Source: an uncultured Schlesneria sp.
GTDB taxonomy: Bacteria; Planctomycetota; Planctomycetia; Planctomycetales; Planctomycetaceae
Reading direction: 5' to 3'
Assembly: GCA_903840265.1 (NCBI GenBank)
Contig: CAIMFH010000047.1
Span: 1-63,418, forward strand
DNA: 63,418 nt
The notes beneath the pieces are model-generated. The model was not told where the DNA came from. It did not search any database and was given only the letters and a program-made list of their open reading frames with translations. Below, in pieces: positions 26,895-35,884 of the stretch. Position 1 is the stretch's first letter; each line of letters begins with the position of its first letter. Position numbers and translations under genes: made by a program.

Positions 26895-28712
26895 ATGAAT
26901 CGCTATAAGTTGGTTTGGATCACTGCGGGTGGAGGGGGCGAGGCGATATTCCCGCAACAGGGGACATTGCGAATTGGTCGAGCGCCGACAAATGATGTCT
27001 CGATCCCAGATGACTTGATGATCTCCCGACAACACGCCGTGGCGGAAATTAACGGTGACGAGTTTTTGATTCGTTGCCTGGAAGGTGCTGCCAATCGTCT
27101 GTTGTATGCGGGGAAGAAATTCCGTCAGGTTCGGCTGGCTGCTGGTGACTCTTTCCAAATCGGTAGCACCGAATTTACCTGTCTGGACCAGGATGCTGGA
27201 TCACTGGGTTCGTCCGACACCGATGAAGAATCCGAATCGCTGCGAGTACGAGAATCGGCGTATTCAGCGGAGGCCTTGCAAAAGTCCGAGTTCCGTAATC
27301 CGATCCATCAGATTGAAATCCTGGCGAACCTGCCAGAACAAATTGCTTCGACGAGAACCGACGAAGAGTTTGCAGTCAAAGTCGCGGAGTTGTTGCTTCA
27401 GGGAATCCCGCAATCCGACGCGGTCGCCGTCGTTCAGTTCGTCGAAAGCGACCTGGCGTGGACTCCCGAGTTATCCTCCCAGCCGCCGGCACCGGTCCTC
27501 GTCAGAGTCGCGGCGCGTGAATCCTATTCGGGGAGGTTTCGGCCCAGTCGGCGATTGATGCTCAAAGCGCTGCAACTCGGGCAAAGTGTCATACACATCA
27601 TGGAACCTGAAGGGGACACCGCACAGTTTACGATCAGTGATGGTCTCGGTTGGTCCTTTTCGTCTCCGATCCGTGGTGCAGTCTCTTCGGGATGGTGCCT
27701 TTTCGTCTCGGGCCGCCAATTCCGCCAAGGAGACATGTTCGGCGAGGAAGCCCTGCAAGGCGATCTGCGTTTCACGGAATTGTTAGCGCAATTCATCGGT
27801 TCGATTCGTCAGGTCCGCACCCTTCAGAATCAACAAACGCAATTGAGCGCGTTTTTCTCTCCCAAAGTCATTGAAAGCCTCATGAGTGCGAAGTCCGTCA
27901 GTGCGGACATCGCTCCCGCAGAATGCGATGTGACGGTCCTGTTTTGCGATCTGCGAGGTTTTTCCGAACGAAGTGAAGCGTTGCGTCATGATTTACCGGC
28001 ACTCTTTCAAAGTGTCAGCCGGGCGCTTGGAGTCATGGCGGACGGAGTCTTGGAACAGAACGGAGCGATCGCTGACTTTCAAGGAGACGCGATCCTCGGA
28101 TTTTGGGGCTGGCCGATTCATGACGAGGACGGTCCCTGGCCTGCGTGTCGTGCCGCCCTGGCGATCTGCGAGGGTTTTCACGGTGCCAACGAACAATTGA
28201 ACTCATTGCTGACGGGTTTGTCGGCCGGAGTTGGAGTCGCGCATGGACGCGCTTTGGCCGGCCGTATTGGGACCGAGCAGCAGGCTAAAATTGGCGTTTT
28301 CGGACCAGTCGTCAATCAGGGGTCGAGACTCGAGGGAATGACCAAACATTTCGGGGTCTCGATTTGCATTGACCAGGCGGCGGCAGAATATATCCGCGAA
28401 CACATCCCGGCGACTGAAGCGCGGACCCGGTTTTTGTCCACCGTTCGACCCAAGGGGATGCGGACCCCAATCAGTGTCTACGAATTGTTGCCGGGCGAAA
28501 ACTCGTTGTCTACTGTTTCCTCGGAGTTGATTGTCGCTCATGAATCGGCAGTCAATGGGATCATCGCGGGGAATTGGGAAGAGGTTCGGGAAACCCTCAA
28601 TCGGTTGCCCGAAAAAGATGGCCCAGCAAACTTTTTGCGTGCGTTTTTGGCGAAAGCCCCGAAAAAACCAGGTCCTGATTGGAATGGCGTGATTGACCTT
28701 GAACACAAATAG
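26895..28712 (+). CDS. FHA-domain class III nucleotide cyclase
   Basis: A 605-residue cytosolic protein. Residues about 1-97 are an FHA domain (LRIGRAPTNDVSI with Gly28-Arg29, then MISRQHAVAEI with Ser44, Arg45 and His47), which binds phosphothreonine. About 138-310 resembles a degenerate GAF-type sensor. About 340-525 is a class III adenylate/guanylate cyclase domain: metal-binding Asp352 (TVLFCDLRGFS) and Asp398 (QGDAILGFWGWP), and the transition-state pair Asn474 and Arg478 (VVNQGSRLEG). The Lys often found in the DKFxGD motif is Asp394 here, and the purine-contacting position before VFG is Gly467, so ATP versus GTP preference cannot be read. It should convert a nucleotide triphosphate to a cyclic nucleotide under control of a phosphoprotein. 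The phosphodiesterase gene follows 84 bases downstream. Confidence 0.9.
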   Translation: MNRYKLVWITAGGGGEAIFPQQGTLRIGRAPTNDVSIPDDLMISRQHAVAEINGDEFLIRCLEGAANRLLYAGKKFRQVRLAAGDSFQIGSTEFTCLDQDAGSLGSSDTDEESESLRVRESAYSAEALQKSEFRNPIHQIEILANLPEQIASTRTDEEFAVKVAELLLQGIPQSDAVAVVQFVESDLAWTPELSSQPPAPVLVRVAARESYSGRFRPSRRLMLKALQLGQSVIHIMEPEGDTAQFTISDGLGWSFSSPIRGAVSSGWCLFVSGRQFRQGDMFGEEALQGDLRFTELLAQFIGSIRQVRTLQNQQTQLSAFFSPKVIESLMSAKSVSADIAPAECDVTVLFCDLRGFSERSEALRHDLPALFQSVSRALGVMADGVLEQNGAIADFQGDAILGFWGWPIHDEDGPWPACRAALAICEGFHGANEQLNSLLTGLSAGVGVAHGRALAGRIGTEQQAKIGVFGPVVNQGSRLEGMTKHFGVSICIDQAAAEYIREHIPATEARTRFLSTVRPKGMRTPISVYELLPGENSLSTVSSELIVAHESAVNGIIAGNWEEVRETLNRLPEKDGPANFLRAFLAKAPKKPGPDWNGVIDLEHK

Positions 28713-28796
28713 ACCCCATGATCCTGATACTCTGCTTTGTTGGTCACCATCGAATTGAGACACTTCCCCGCATATTGACACTCCAGGACAATCGGC

Positions 28797-29576
28797 GTGA
28801 AAATTGAACTCGTGGGATCATCAATTGGTGCTGGCGCGACACGTCAGAACTTGACCTCGTACATCATTAATGATTGTGTCGCAATCGACGCGGGAAGTCT
28901 GGGATTAGTGGTCCCACTGGCACGACAACTTGCGATTCAACATGTGCTGTTATCACATTCACATATTGATCACGTGGCAACGCTTCCAATATTCCTGGAC
29001 AACGTCTTCAGTCCCGATAGAGAATGCCCCAAAGTTTATGCCAGCAGCAACGTCTGGGACTGTTTGGCTCGCGATGTGTTTAACGATCGACTGTGGGCGG
29101 ACCTGTCAGGCATCGCCTTGGAGGAAGGCCAATTCTATACTCCGATCGAACTCCAAAGTGAATCGACCTTTAAGATCGCGGGATTGAGCATCACTCCCGT
29201 GTCGGTGAATCATAGCGTGCCGACTTTGGGCTTCCTGGTGGAGGACGACCGCGTTGCCATCCTGATTGCCTCGGACACAGGACCGACGGAACGGATCTGG
29301 GAATTGGCCCGGCAGCAATTGTTCTACTCCAAGTTGCGCGCCATATTTCTGGAGTGCAGCTATTCCAATTCATACGAATGGCTGGCAATAAAAACTGCGC
29401 ATCTCTGTCCCCGACTGTTCGCCGCGGAATTCGCCAAAATTCCACTAAACTTATCAATACTTCCGATCGCTGTGCATTTGAAAGGGTGGCTCTACGAGAC
29501 AATTGAAGCTGAGCTGGCGCTGTTATCGCTTCCAGGAATTTGTTTCGGAGATGTCGTGAAGACCTGGGATTTATAA
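28797..29576 (+). CDS. Class II-type 3',5'-cyclic-nucleotide phosphodiesterase (metallo-beta-lactamase fold)
   Basis: A 259-residue protein with GTG start at 28797. It opens KIELVGSSIGAGATRQNLTSYIINDCVAIDAGSLG, the pattern of class II cyclic nucleotide phosphodiesterases, followed by the metal-binding HSHIDH near residue 54 and VATLPIFLDNVF. Later landmarks are SVNHSVPTLGFLVED, IASDTGPTERIW, and FLECSYSNSYEW, the last matching the ETS/ECS-F/Y segment of the family; HLKGW near residue 225 supplies another histidine. It would hydrolyse cAMP or cGMP to the 5' nucleotide. Its position just after the cyclase makes a synthesis-and-removal pair. A general metallo-hydrolase role is the main alternative. 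Confidence 0.82.
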   Translation: MKIELVGSSIGAGATRQNLTSYIINDCVAIDAGSLGLVVPLARQLAIQHVLLSHSHIDHVATLPIFLDNVFSPDRECPKVYASSNVWDCLARDVFNDRLWADLSGIALEEGQFYTPIELQSESTFKIAGLSITPVSVNHSVPTLGFLVEDDRVAILIASDTGPTERIWELARQQLFYSKLRAIFLECSYSNSYEWLAIKTAHLCPRLFAAEFAKIPLNLSILPIAVHLKGWLYETIEAELALLSLPGICFGDVVKTWDL

Positions 29577-29789
29577 TACCCGTTGTTTCAGGTCCAGGAG
29601 CGCGTGCGGAGCTCACTGCGATCTGTGGTTTCGTCCGTTGTGGCTAGAGCTTGCTATGCACTCTGGATTCGATTTATAGCGATAAAGAGTGCGATGCAAG
29701 CGATGCGTGTGACATCTTGCAGTTCGCCGCCCGTGGCATGCTTGCTGCAAATTGCCGGGCTTAAGCCATGAATTGAACGACCGGATAGC

Positions 29790-29845
29790 GTGTCGGATTG
29801 ATTGCCTTGTTACGCCGATCTCCGAAAGGCGAGTCGGTCCGACAC
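29790..29845. repeat. Palindromic intergenic element (56 bp)
   Basis: GTGTCGGA (29790-29797) is the exact reverse complement of TCCGACAC (29838-29845). An inner pair CGCC (29813-29816) and GGCG (29828-29831) stands in the loop. No T-run follows. It lies about 215 bases after the phosphodiesterase stop. It looks like a structured intergenic repeat, not a terminator. Confidence 0.5.
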
Positions 29846-30086
29846 TCCGAGTTCGATTAAGCCGAAGCGTCCGGCTGGTGTTGATCCATTCCGCTGATTC
29901 GTGATTAATGACTTTGGCATACCCTGCGCCGCCTTGTCGAAGCGTGGCCGGTCGTCATTGACTATCGTTGCAATCGCTCGGTACTGCTATACTGGATGGT
30001 GTCGTGGCCCTGTTCTTGAACAGCGCGATCCCTGCCGAAGCACAGTCGAGAAATCCGCCCACCGTTTGATCCTTCCATTAGTCGTC

Positions 30087-30128
30087 TCTTCGCCAGCATA
30101 GACAAACGCATGTCGAAGCTGGCGAAGA
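30087..30128 (+). promoter_or_regulatory. 11-bp perfect leader hairpin ahead of the DUF1592 gene
   Basis: TCTTCGCCAGC (30087-30097) is the exact reverse complement of GCTGGCGAAGA (30118-30128), with a 20-base loop. The stem ends 14 bases before the ATG at 30143, so it occupies the place of the ribosome-binding site. In mRNA it could control translation initiation or stability; as DNA it could be an operator. A terminator is unlikely because no T-run follows and a gene starts at once. Confidence 0.5.
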
Positions 30129-30142
30129 TCGAAAAGTAGCCT

Positions 30143-32794
30143 ATGAAGACTCTGACGATCACCATGCTGCTTCTGCTTGGCAGCGCATGCACGATTCTGG
30201 CAGTCGATGGTCAGGAGCCTCCAGTCACTTTGGAAACGGCCAAAGTACAGGGACGCGACAAATCTCGATTCTTGAAAGCGAGCAGGGAAACCGCGAAAGC
30301 GATCGATGCCGTTCCCAAAGCTGACGTGGCTTTCTTTCAAGAGTCGGTGGGGCCGATCCTGAAAAAGAGCTGTCTCGCCTGTCATGGTCCCGAAAAGTCC
30401 GAGGGCCGGCTGCGCATCGATCAACTGGATCCAGACTTGCTGACCGGCCCAGATGTGGAGCGATGGCGCGAGGTCTTCAACGCTCTCAGCAAGTCCGAGA
30501 TGCCTCCCGAGGACGCCGCGGACTACAAGCTCGCGGACGCAGATCGCGGACGCATTGTGGATTGGCTTAGCGGTGAACTGAATACAGCATCTGTCGTTCG
30601 TCGCAGTCGTCAGGCACATTCGTCTTTTCGTCGACTGACGAAGTACGAATACAACTATGCCCTGCAGGACTTGCTGGGTCTGCCTTATTCGCTGGCGAGC
30701 ACGTTGCCTCCGGAAACCGCCTCGGAGGATGGTTTCAAGAACAGCTCGGAATTGCTGCAGATGTCCGTCATGCAGTTCGAAAGCTATCGTGAGATCGGGC
30801 TGAAAGCACTCAAGCGGGCGACCGTAATCGGTGAGCGACCGCAGCCAGTCACCTACTTCATCTCGATGCAGGAAGAGATGAATAAGGCGGTTGCCAAAGG
30901 GGATGCCAAAGAGCCTGACAAGAACAAAAAGCCCGCCAAACGGCCGCGAAATCAGCAGCAACTGTTGAACCGAGAGACAGGTGAGAGCGTTCCGTTTGTC
31001 GCTGGCAAGACGATGCCGCGGACTGTGCCTTCCCCTGACCACGGCGTGAGCGGGCAGCCGACCTCAAGTATTGCCTCCACGCCAGCCGCCCCGCCCGGCT
31101 CGGGCGTGTTGGTGCTTCCGCGATCGAACGAGTTGAAGCTGGACCTGGATCGTTTTCTGCCTGATGAAGGTGACATGCGTGTTCGCATTCGAGCCGGTCG
31201 TTCGACGATGAAGCCCGACGAGTATGCGAGCCTGCGTCTGATCTTCAGTGCTCACACCAGTAACAACGCGAACTTCTCGAATGTCGTCAGTGAACGAGAC
31301 ATCCCTGTCACGGCATCTGCCGATGCCCCTCAGGACATTGACTTCAACATCCCTCTGGGTGATATCCAGCGCAACCCGTTTCGCAAGCTGACGACAGAGT
31401 TTCCCAGACGGGATGAATTCCTGCACATTCACAATGTCTCGAATGCACATGGCGGTGAAGACCCTCTGCAGGTGTTCATCGAGACCATCGAAATCACGGC
31501 ACCGTTCTACGAACAGTGGCCGCCGAAAACTCACACTGACATCTTCTTCGAAAGCAACAATAAAGGTGACGAGCAGATTTATGGCCGCGAAGTCCTGAGT
31601 CGATTTCTGCGGCGTGTCTGGCGTCGCCCCGTCAGTGACCAGGAAGTCGACCAGTTCATCGGCTTGTTTGCGAAGTACCGGCCAGGCTTCGCGACGTTCG
31701 AAGAGGCGATGGTCGAAGTGTTGGCGACGGCGCTGGCGACTCCCGAGTTTCTGTATCTGACTCAACGAGTGGGGACCGACGAGACGCAGTCGACCGCAAG
31801 AATTAGCGACCTTGAATTCGCCAGCCGCCTGTCGGTGTTTCTGTGGTCCAGCATTCCTGATGACGAACTGTTGCAACTCGCGGAGAAGGGGACGCTGCGA
31901 GAGCCTGAGGTTCTGACTGCTCAGTTGAAACGGATGCTCGCCGATCCGCGCTCCAGACGATTCTCGCAAAACTTCGTCGAACAGTGGCTCGGCCTGGACA
32001 GGATGAACAGTGTCACGCACGTGACCGACAGTTCATTGCGAGAGGCGATGTTAGAGGAGCCAGTCGCCTTCTTCGATGAGGTGCTGAGGCAGAACCACAG
32101 CATCATGGACTTCATCCATTCCGACTACGCCATGCTCAATGAACGGCTGGCGGCGCACTACGGGATTCCCAAGGTTTACGGTCCTCATTTCCGCAAAGTG
32201 GCAATCACGCCGCAAACGAATCGCGGTGGCGTGCTGACGTCGGCCGCGATCATGACGATGAATTCGGACGGCAAGGATTCTCATCCCCTTAAGCGAGGAG
32301 TCTGGATCCTGAAACGCGTCCTCGACGATCCCCCGCCTCCGCCGCCACCGAATGTCCCGGAAGTCGACCTGACCGATCCGGAGATCCTGAAGATGACTCT
32401 GAAAGAGCGGATTGCCAACCACCGCAGCAAACCGGCTTGTATCTCGTGTCACGCCAAGATCGACCCGTGGGGAATCGCGTTCGAAAACTACGATGCTCTG
32501 GGGGCGTTCCGAACCCACGTGAAGAACGTGCCCGTCGATGCCTCATCGGAACTCTTCAATCATCAGACGCTCGCCGGGATGGATGGGCTCAAGCGATATT
32601 TGCTCGCGGACCGACAAGATCAATTCGCCAGAGCGATCGTCCACAAGCTGTCCGCCTATGCCTTGGGCAGACCGCTTTCGTTCGGAGATCGTGCTGACAT
32701 TGACGACTTGACCGGCGAGTTCCGACGACGAGAAGATAAGCTCGAAGACCTGATTCACCTGATTGTTAGCAGTCACCTTTTCAATTCGAAGTAA
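30143..32794 (+). CDS. Planctomycete cytochrome with DUF1587/DUF1592/DUF1588/DUF1585 domains
   Basis: An 883-residue exported protein with signal peptide MKTLTITMLLLLGSACTILAVDG. A heme c site CLACH near residue 77 lies in a planctomycete cytochrome-like module (KKSCLACHGPEKSEGRLRIDQ). DUF1587 follows (FRRLTKYEYNYALQDLLGL, near 155), then a beta-rich insert, DUF1592 with FLRRVWRRPVSDQEVDQF (about 485), DUF1588 with a second CISCH site in PACISCHAKIDPWGIAFENYDA (about 765), and a C-terminal DUF1585 region. Such proteins are typical of planctomycetes and regularly precede a DUF1552 gene, as here. The role is unknown; heme-linked redox chemistry on extracellular polymers has been suggested. Expression may depend on the hairpin at 30087-30128. 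Confidence 0.93.
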   Translation: MKTLTITMLLLLGSACTILAVDGQEPPVTLETAKVQGRDKSRFLKASRETAKAIDAVPKADVAFFQESVGPILKKSCLACHGPEKSEGRLRIDQLDPDLLTGPDVERWREVFNALSKSEMPPEDAADYKLADADRGRIVDWLSGELNTASVVRRSRQAHSSFRRLTKYEYNYALQDLLGLPYSLASTLPPETASEDGFKNSSELLQMSVMQFESYREIGLKALKRATVIGERPQPVTYFISMQEEMNKAVAKGDAKEPDKNKKPAKRPRNQQQLLNRETGESVPFVAGKTMPRTVPSPDHGVSGQPTSSIASTPAAPPGSGVLVLPRSNELKLDLDRFLPDEGDMRVRIRAGRSTMKPDEYASLRLIFSAHTSNNANFSNVVSERDIPVTASADAPQDIDFNIPLGDIQRNPFRKLTTEFPRRDEFLHIHNVSNAHGGEDPLQVFIETIEITAPFYEQWPPKTHTDIFFESNNKGDEQIYGREVLSRFLRRVWRRPVSDQEVDQFIGLFAKYRPGFATFEEAMVEVLATALATPEFLYLTQRVGTDETQSTARISDLEFASRLSVFLWSSIPDDELLQLAEKGTLREPEVLTAQLKRMLADPRSRRFSQNFVEQWLGLDRMNSVTHVTDSSLREAMLEEPVAFFDEVLRQNHSIMDFIHSDYAMLNERLAAHYGIPKVYGPHFRKVAITPQTNRGGVLTSAAIMTMNSDGKDSHPLKRGVWILKRVLDDPPPPPPPNVPEVDLTDPEILKMTLKERIANHRSKPACISCHAKIDPWGIAFENYDALGAFRTHVKNVPVDASSELFNHQTLAGMDGLKRYLLADRQDQFARAIVHKLSAYALGRPLSFGDRADIDDLTGEFRRREDKLEDLIHLIVSSHLFNSK

Positions 32795-32809
32795 CGCAGG
32801 GTGGCGAGA

Positions 32810-33049
32810 ATGGCCAACACGAAACGCAGGATCTTTGGCGGAATAGCGGCAGGCGTCGCTTGGACGATCTTTTTCAGTTTGTTTGTCTGGGTTGTTTTTG
32901 CGAAGCAATCGCCGATGTATTGGACGAAAGAGGAATGGGTTCAGATGACTGGAATCTATTTGACGACTCTTGCTGGCGTGATTTGGCTGTTTTCCAATCC
33001 AGTCCCGCAGATAAGCGCGAACACTTACTCGACCGCCGAAAAGAATTGA
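32810..33049 (+). CDS. Small two-helix membrane protein
   Basis: About 79 residues from the ATG at 32810 (GTG at 32801 is possible), only 15 bases after the DUF1592 stop and 33 before the DUF1552 start. A basic start (MANTKRRIFGG) is followed by two hydrophobic helices (IAAGVAWTIFFSLFVWVVFA and MTGIYLTTLAGVIWLFS). The position between two genes normally found side by side suggests cotranscription. It may help insert or anchor one of the neighbours in the membrane. No family recognised. Confidence 0.6.
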   Translation: MANTKRRIFGGIAAGVAWTIFFSLFVWVVFAKQSPMYWTKEEWVQMTGIYLTTLAGVIWLFSNPVPQISANTYSTAEKN

Positions 33050-33082
33050 CGCATTCCGCCCGACAACTTCTAGAGTCAGACA

Positions 33083-34480
33083 ATGAACAATAAATCCGTT
33101 TTGCTGAATCGTCGAACTTTTCTGCAAGGCACCGGTGTCGCTCTGGCTTTGCCGTGGCTGGAGACGTTCGCTGTGGGCAGCCAGGCTAATGACGCGACTC
33201 CGAAACGATTTGTCAGTGTCTATCATCCGGACGGAGTCGGATTGCCGCTGAAGACTGATCCCGCGTGGGAAGACTGGAGCTGGTTTCCGCGGGGGGGCGA
33301 GGCCGATTTCAAGTTGACTAAAGTGCTTGATGTTCTTGAGCCACTTCGCAGCGACATCACGATCTATTCCGGGCTGTCGCATCCCGCGGCGAGAAGTGTT
33401 CACGGCCATTCCAATGCGGACCAATATTTGACGGGTGCACCAGTCGGTGGTGAAGGCTCGTATCGGAATTCGATCTCGCTCGATCAGGCGTATGCGGAAC
33501 ACGCCGGCGACTTCACTCGACACTCATCGCTGGTCATGTCGACCAATGGCGGCGTTGGCGGCCCGCGCGGTGCGCAGACTCAATCCTTCAATCGCGAAGG
33601 ACGGCCGATCCCGGCGATGAACAGGCCCAAGCAAATCTTCGACATGCTGTTCGTGACCAGCGGCAAAGACGCGGCAGAAAAACTGGCGAGAAGTAAGAGG
33701 GCCCTCGATCTGCTGGTTGAGAATACTCGCTCGCTGAACCGGCAACTGTCGACTCGCGATCAGGAGACGCTCAGGCAGTATCTTGACGCGGTGCGCGATA
33801 CCGAACTGAAGCTGGCGAAGGCGCAGCGGTGGATCGACACTCCGGTTCCCCAGGTTGATACCCAGAACTTGCATCTGGATGCCGAGCCCAAAGAAGCCAG
33901 ACTGTACTTCCAGACGATGTATGAACTGATCTATCTCGCGTTCCTCAGCGATTCGACTCGCGCCGCCACTTTTCAGTTGGGAAGAGAGAACGGAGAAGGG
34001 CCGCACGACCTGTTGTCACTGGCCGTTGGTCTGAATGGTGCTCATGGGCTAACTCATGAAGTCAAGAAGCCCGATGGGTGGAAGAACCTTGGCACCTACA
34101 ATCGCTATCAGGCCGAGGAATTCGGTCGCTTCGCGCAGAGGCTGAAGGATACTCCAGAGCCGACCGGCAAAGGCAACATGCTCGACAACACGCTTGCTAT
34201 GCATGGTTCCGCTTCCAGCAGCTTCCACCTTTCACGCAACTATCCGATCATTTCCGCCGGTGGTAAGAACCTCGGCTTCAACAACGGTCGGTATCTCAAG
34301 TTCGGCAAGGGAAATGAAGACAATCAGGCCGGCGCAGGAATCGATACTGATGCTGGATGGACCGGCAAGATCGAAGTGGAAGAGCTTCCGCTGGCCAAGC
34401 TCTTCGTCACGATCTTGCAGAGGCTTGGCGTCGAGACCGATGCGTTCGGTGGGTCCACCGGGACATTGAGTCGGGTTTAA
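33083..34480 (+). CDS. DUF1552 protein with twin-arginine signal
   Basis: A 465-residue protein beginning MNNKSVLLNRRTFLQGTGVALALPWLE, a twin-arginine signal (NRRTF). The following KRFVSVYHPDGVGLP and FPRGGEADFKLTKVLDVLEPL are typical of DUF1552, as are GHSNADQYLTGAP and the C-terminal SFHLSRNYPIISAGG. DUF1552 relates at a distance to the DUF1501/alkaline-phosphatase-like superfamily, but its activity is unknown. The pairing with a DUF1592 cytochrome points to a common exported system, with the Tat route implying a folded or cofactor-bearing product. Confidence 0.92.
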   Translation: MNNKSVLLNRRTFLQGTGVALALPWLETFAVGSQANDATPKRFVSVYHPDGVGLPLKTDPAWEDWSWFPRGGEADFKLTKVLDVLEPLRSDITIYSGLSHPAARSVHGHSNADQYLTGAPVGGEGSYRNSISLDQAYAEHAGDFTRHSSLVMSTNGGVGGPRGAQTQSFNREGRPIPAMNRPKQIFDMLFVTSGKDAAEKLARSKRALDLLVENTRSLNRQLSTRDQETLRQYLDAVRDTELKLAKAQRWIDTPVPQVDTQNLHLDAEPKEARLYFQTMYELIYLAFLSDSTRAATFQLGRENGEGPHDLLSLAVGLNGAHGLTHEVKKPDGWKNLGTYNRYQAEEFGRFAQRLKDTPEPTGKGNMLDNTLAMHGSASSSFHLSRNYPIISAGGKNLGFNNGRYLKFGKGNEDNQAGAGIDTDAGWTGKIEVEELPLAKLFVTILQRLGVETDAFGGSTGTLSRV

Positions 34481-34887
34481 TTCAAACGAGTCAGCTCACT
34501 TCGAACTGAGTGATGAAGAGCCCGTCACGAGTCATTGGTTTGTTGCCCATTCATTTCGCCCAGGAACGAATGACGCGTTTGATTCCAAAAGGTGCTGCCG
34601 ATCAACAGCTTACGGTCTCCCGGAATGGTGCTGATTCCGCGGAGGGCGCTCTGCGATTGGCTGTCATCGGTGAAAATCTGACATTCGCGCAATTCACAGG
34701 ATCACCCAGTTCCGTCCGACATATTGATAGTCGCCGTTGTGTGCGGTGTACAGCAGCAGCCCAGTCGCCGCTGAGACGACCCAGACGATGGTATGCTGGC
34801 GGGGTTGGATGGACTAAAATGTGGCGCTTCGCTATTAAGAAGCGAGATTCTCATGATCCGTTGAGCAGAAGGGAACCGGGAGAGCGG
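34481..34887. other. Intergenic region upstream of cysD, possibly holding a gene relic
   Basis: About 400 bases. The frame of cysD is open from 34510, but this leader does not resemble any sulfate adenylyltransferase N-terminus. On the minus strand, about 34700-34800 would encode a short hydrophobic end, [20 protein letters not shown] and so on to a stop, with no start codon before an upstream stop. It may be a remnant of a lost membrane protein. Confidence 0.3.
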
Positions 34888-35802
34888 ATGATTAGCGGCA
34901 GTTACAACCTGACACATCTGAAAGTGCTTGAAGCGGAGAGCATCCACATCATCCGGGAGGTCGCGGCCGAATTTGAGCGACCAGTGATGCTTTACTCAAT
35001 TGGCAAGGACTCGGCCGTGATGCTGCGCCTGGCGCAGAAGGCGTTTCACCCTGGGCGGCTCCCCTTCCCATTGCTGCACGTTGATACGACTTGGAAATTT
35101 CGGGCGATGATCGAGTTCCGAGATCAATTTTGTCGCGAGCAGGGCCTAGACCTCAAGGTCTGGACGAATCAGGAGGGGAAGGCGCAGAACGTCAATCCGT
35201 TCGACCATGGCTCAAAAAAATACACTGACATTATGAAGACAGCGGCGCTGAAACAAGCGCTGAATCACTACCAGTTCGACGCGGCGTTTGGCGGTGCTCG
35301 GCGCGACGAGGAAAAGAGTCGGGCCAAGGAGCGTGTCTACAGCTTCCGCGACCGTCTGCACCAGTGGGACCCGAAGAACCAGCGGCCCGAACTCTGGAAC
35401 CTGTACAACAGCAAGGTGAACAAGGGCGAGAGTATCCGTGCCTTCCCGCTGAGCAACTGGACGGAACTGGACGTCTGGCAATACATTCACCTGGAAAACA
35501 TTCCCATCGTGCCGCTTTACTTTGCTGACGTCCGCCCGGTCGTCGATCGCGATGGCACGCTGATCATGGTGGACGACGAGCGGATGGTTCTACGGCCCGG
35601 CGAACAGCCAGAGATGAAGCGAGTTCGATTCCGTACTCTCGGCTGCTACCCGCTGACCGGGGCCGTTGAAAGCGACGCGACGACGCTGCCGGAGATCATC
35701 GAGGAAATGCTGCTGGCGAAGAACTCTGAACGGCAGGGTCGAGTGATCGATCATGACGAATCAGGGTCGATGGAGCAAAAGAAGCGCGAGGGATATTTCT
35801 AG
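34888..35802 (+). CDS. cysD: Sulfate adenylyltransferase subunit 2
   Basis: From the ATG at 34888 (GGGAGA upstream) the protein has 304 residues, the usual CysD length, starting [20 protein letters not shown]. The ATP-pyrophosphatase loop is [18 protein letters not shown] (SxGKDS near residue 38). Family landmarks follow: [61 protein letters not shown]. CysD makes adenosine 5'-phosphosulfate from ATP and sulfate together with the GTPase CysN, encoded 82 bases downstream. This is the first step of assimilatory sulfate reduction or sulfation in the cytosol. Confidence 0.96.
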   Translation: MISGSYNLTHLKVLEAESIHIIREVAAEFERPVMLYSIGKDSAVMLRLAQKAFHPGRLPFPLLHVDTTWKFRAMIEFRDQFCREQGLDLKVWTNQEGKAQNVNPFDHGSKKYTDIMKTAALKQALNHYQFDAAFGGARRDEEKSRAKERVYSFRDRLHQWDPKNQRPELWNLYNSKVNKGESIRAFPLSNWTELDVWQYIHLENIPIVPLYFADVRPVVDRDGTLIMVDDERMVLRPGEQPEMKRVRFRTLGCYPLTGAVESDATTLPEIIEEMLLAKNSERQGRVIDHDESGSMEQKKREGYF

Positions 35803-35884
35803 TGCTGATAGCACTGACGTGTCGCGTTGAATCATGGGATAGACGAAGTGGTTTTCTGCTTGCGGGACACCACAGTTAAGTGGG

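Larger units (their letters stand above)
29577..30142. other. Intergenic region with palindrome and leader hairpin
   Basis: About 565 bases before the DUF1592 gene. It holds the palindromic element at 29790-29845 and the hairpin at 30087-30128, listed separately. No coding frame is convincing. Confidence 0.5.

Noticed and set aside
26570-26908. 112-codon frame upstream of the cyclase
   Set aside because: It runs into the cyclase start and lacks a ribosome-binding site and any recognisable fold.
34510-34887. Long N-terminal extension of cysD
   Set aside because: CysD proteins are about 300 residues long and start as at 34888, which has a good ribosome-binding site; the extension looks like translated intergenic DNA.
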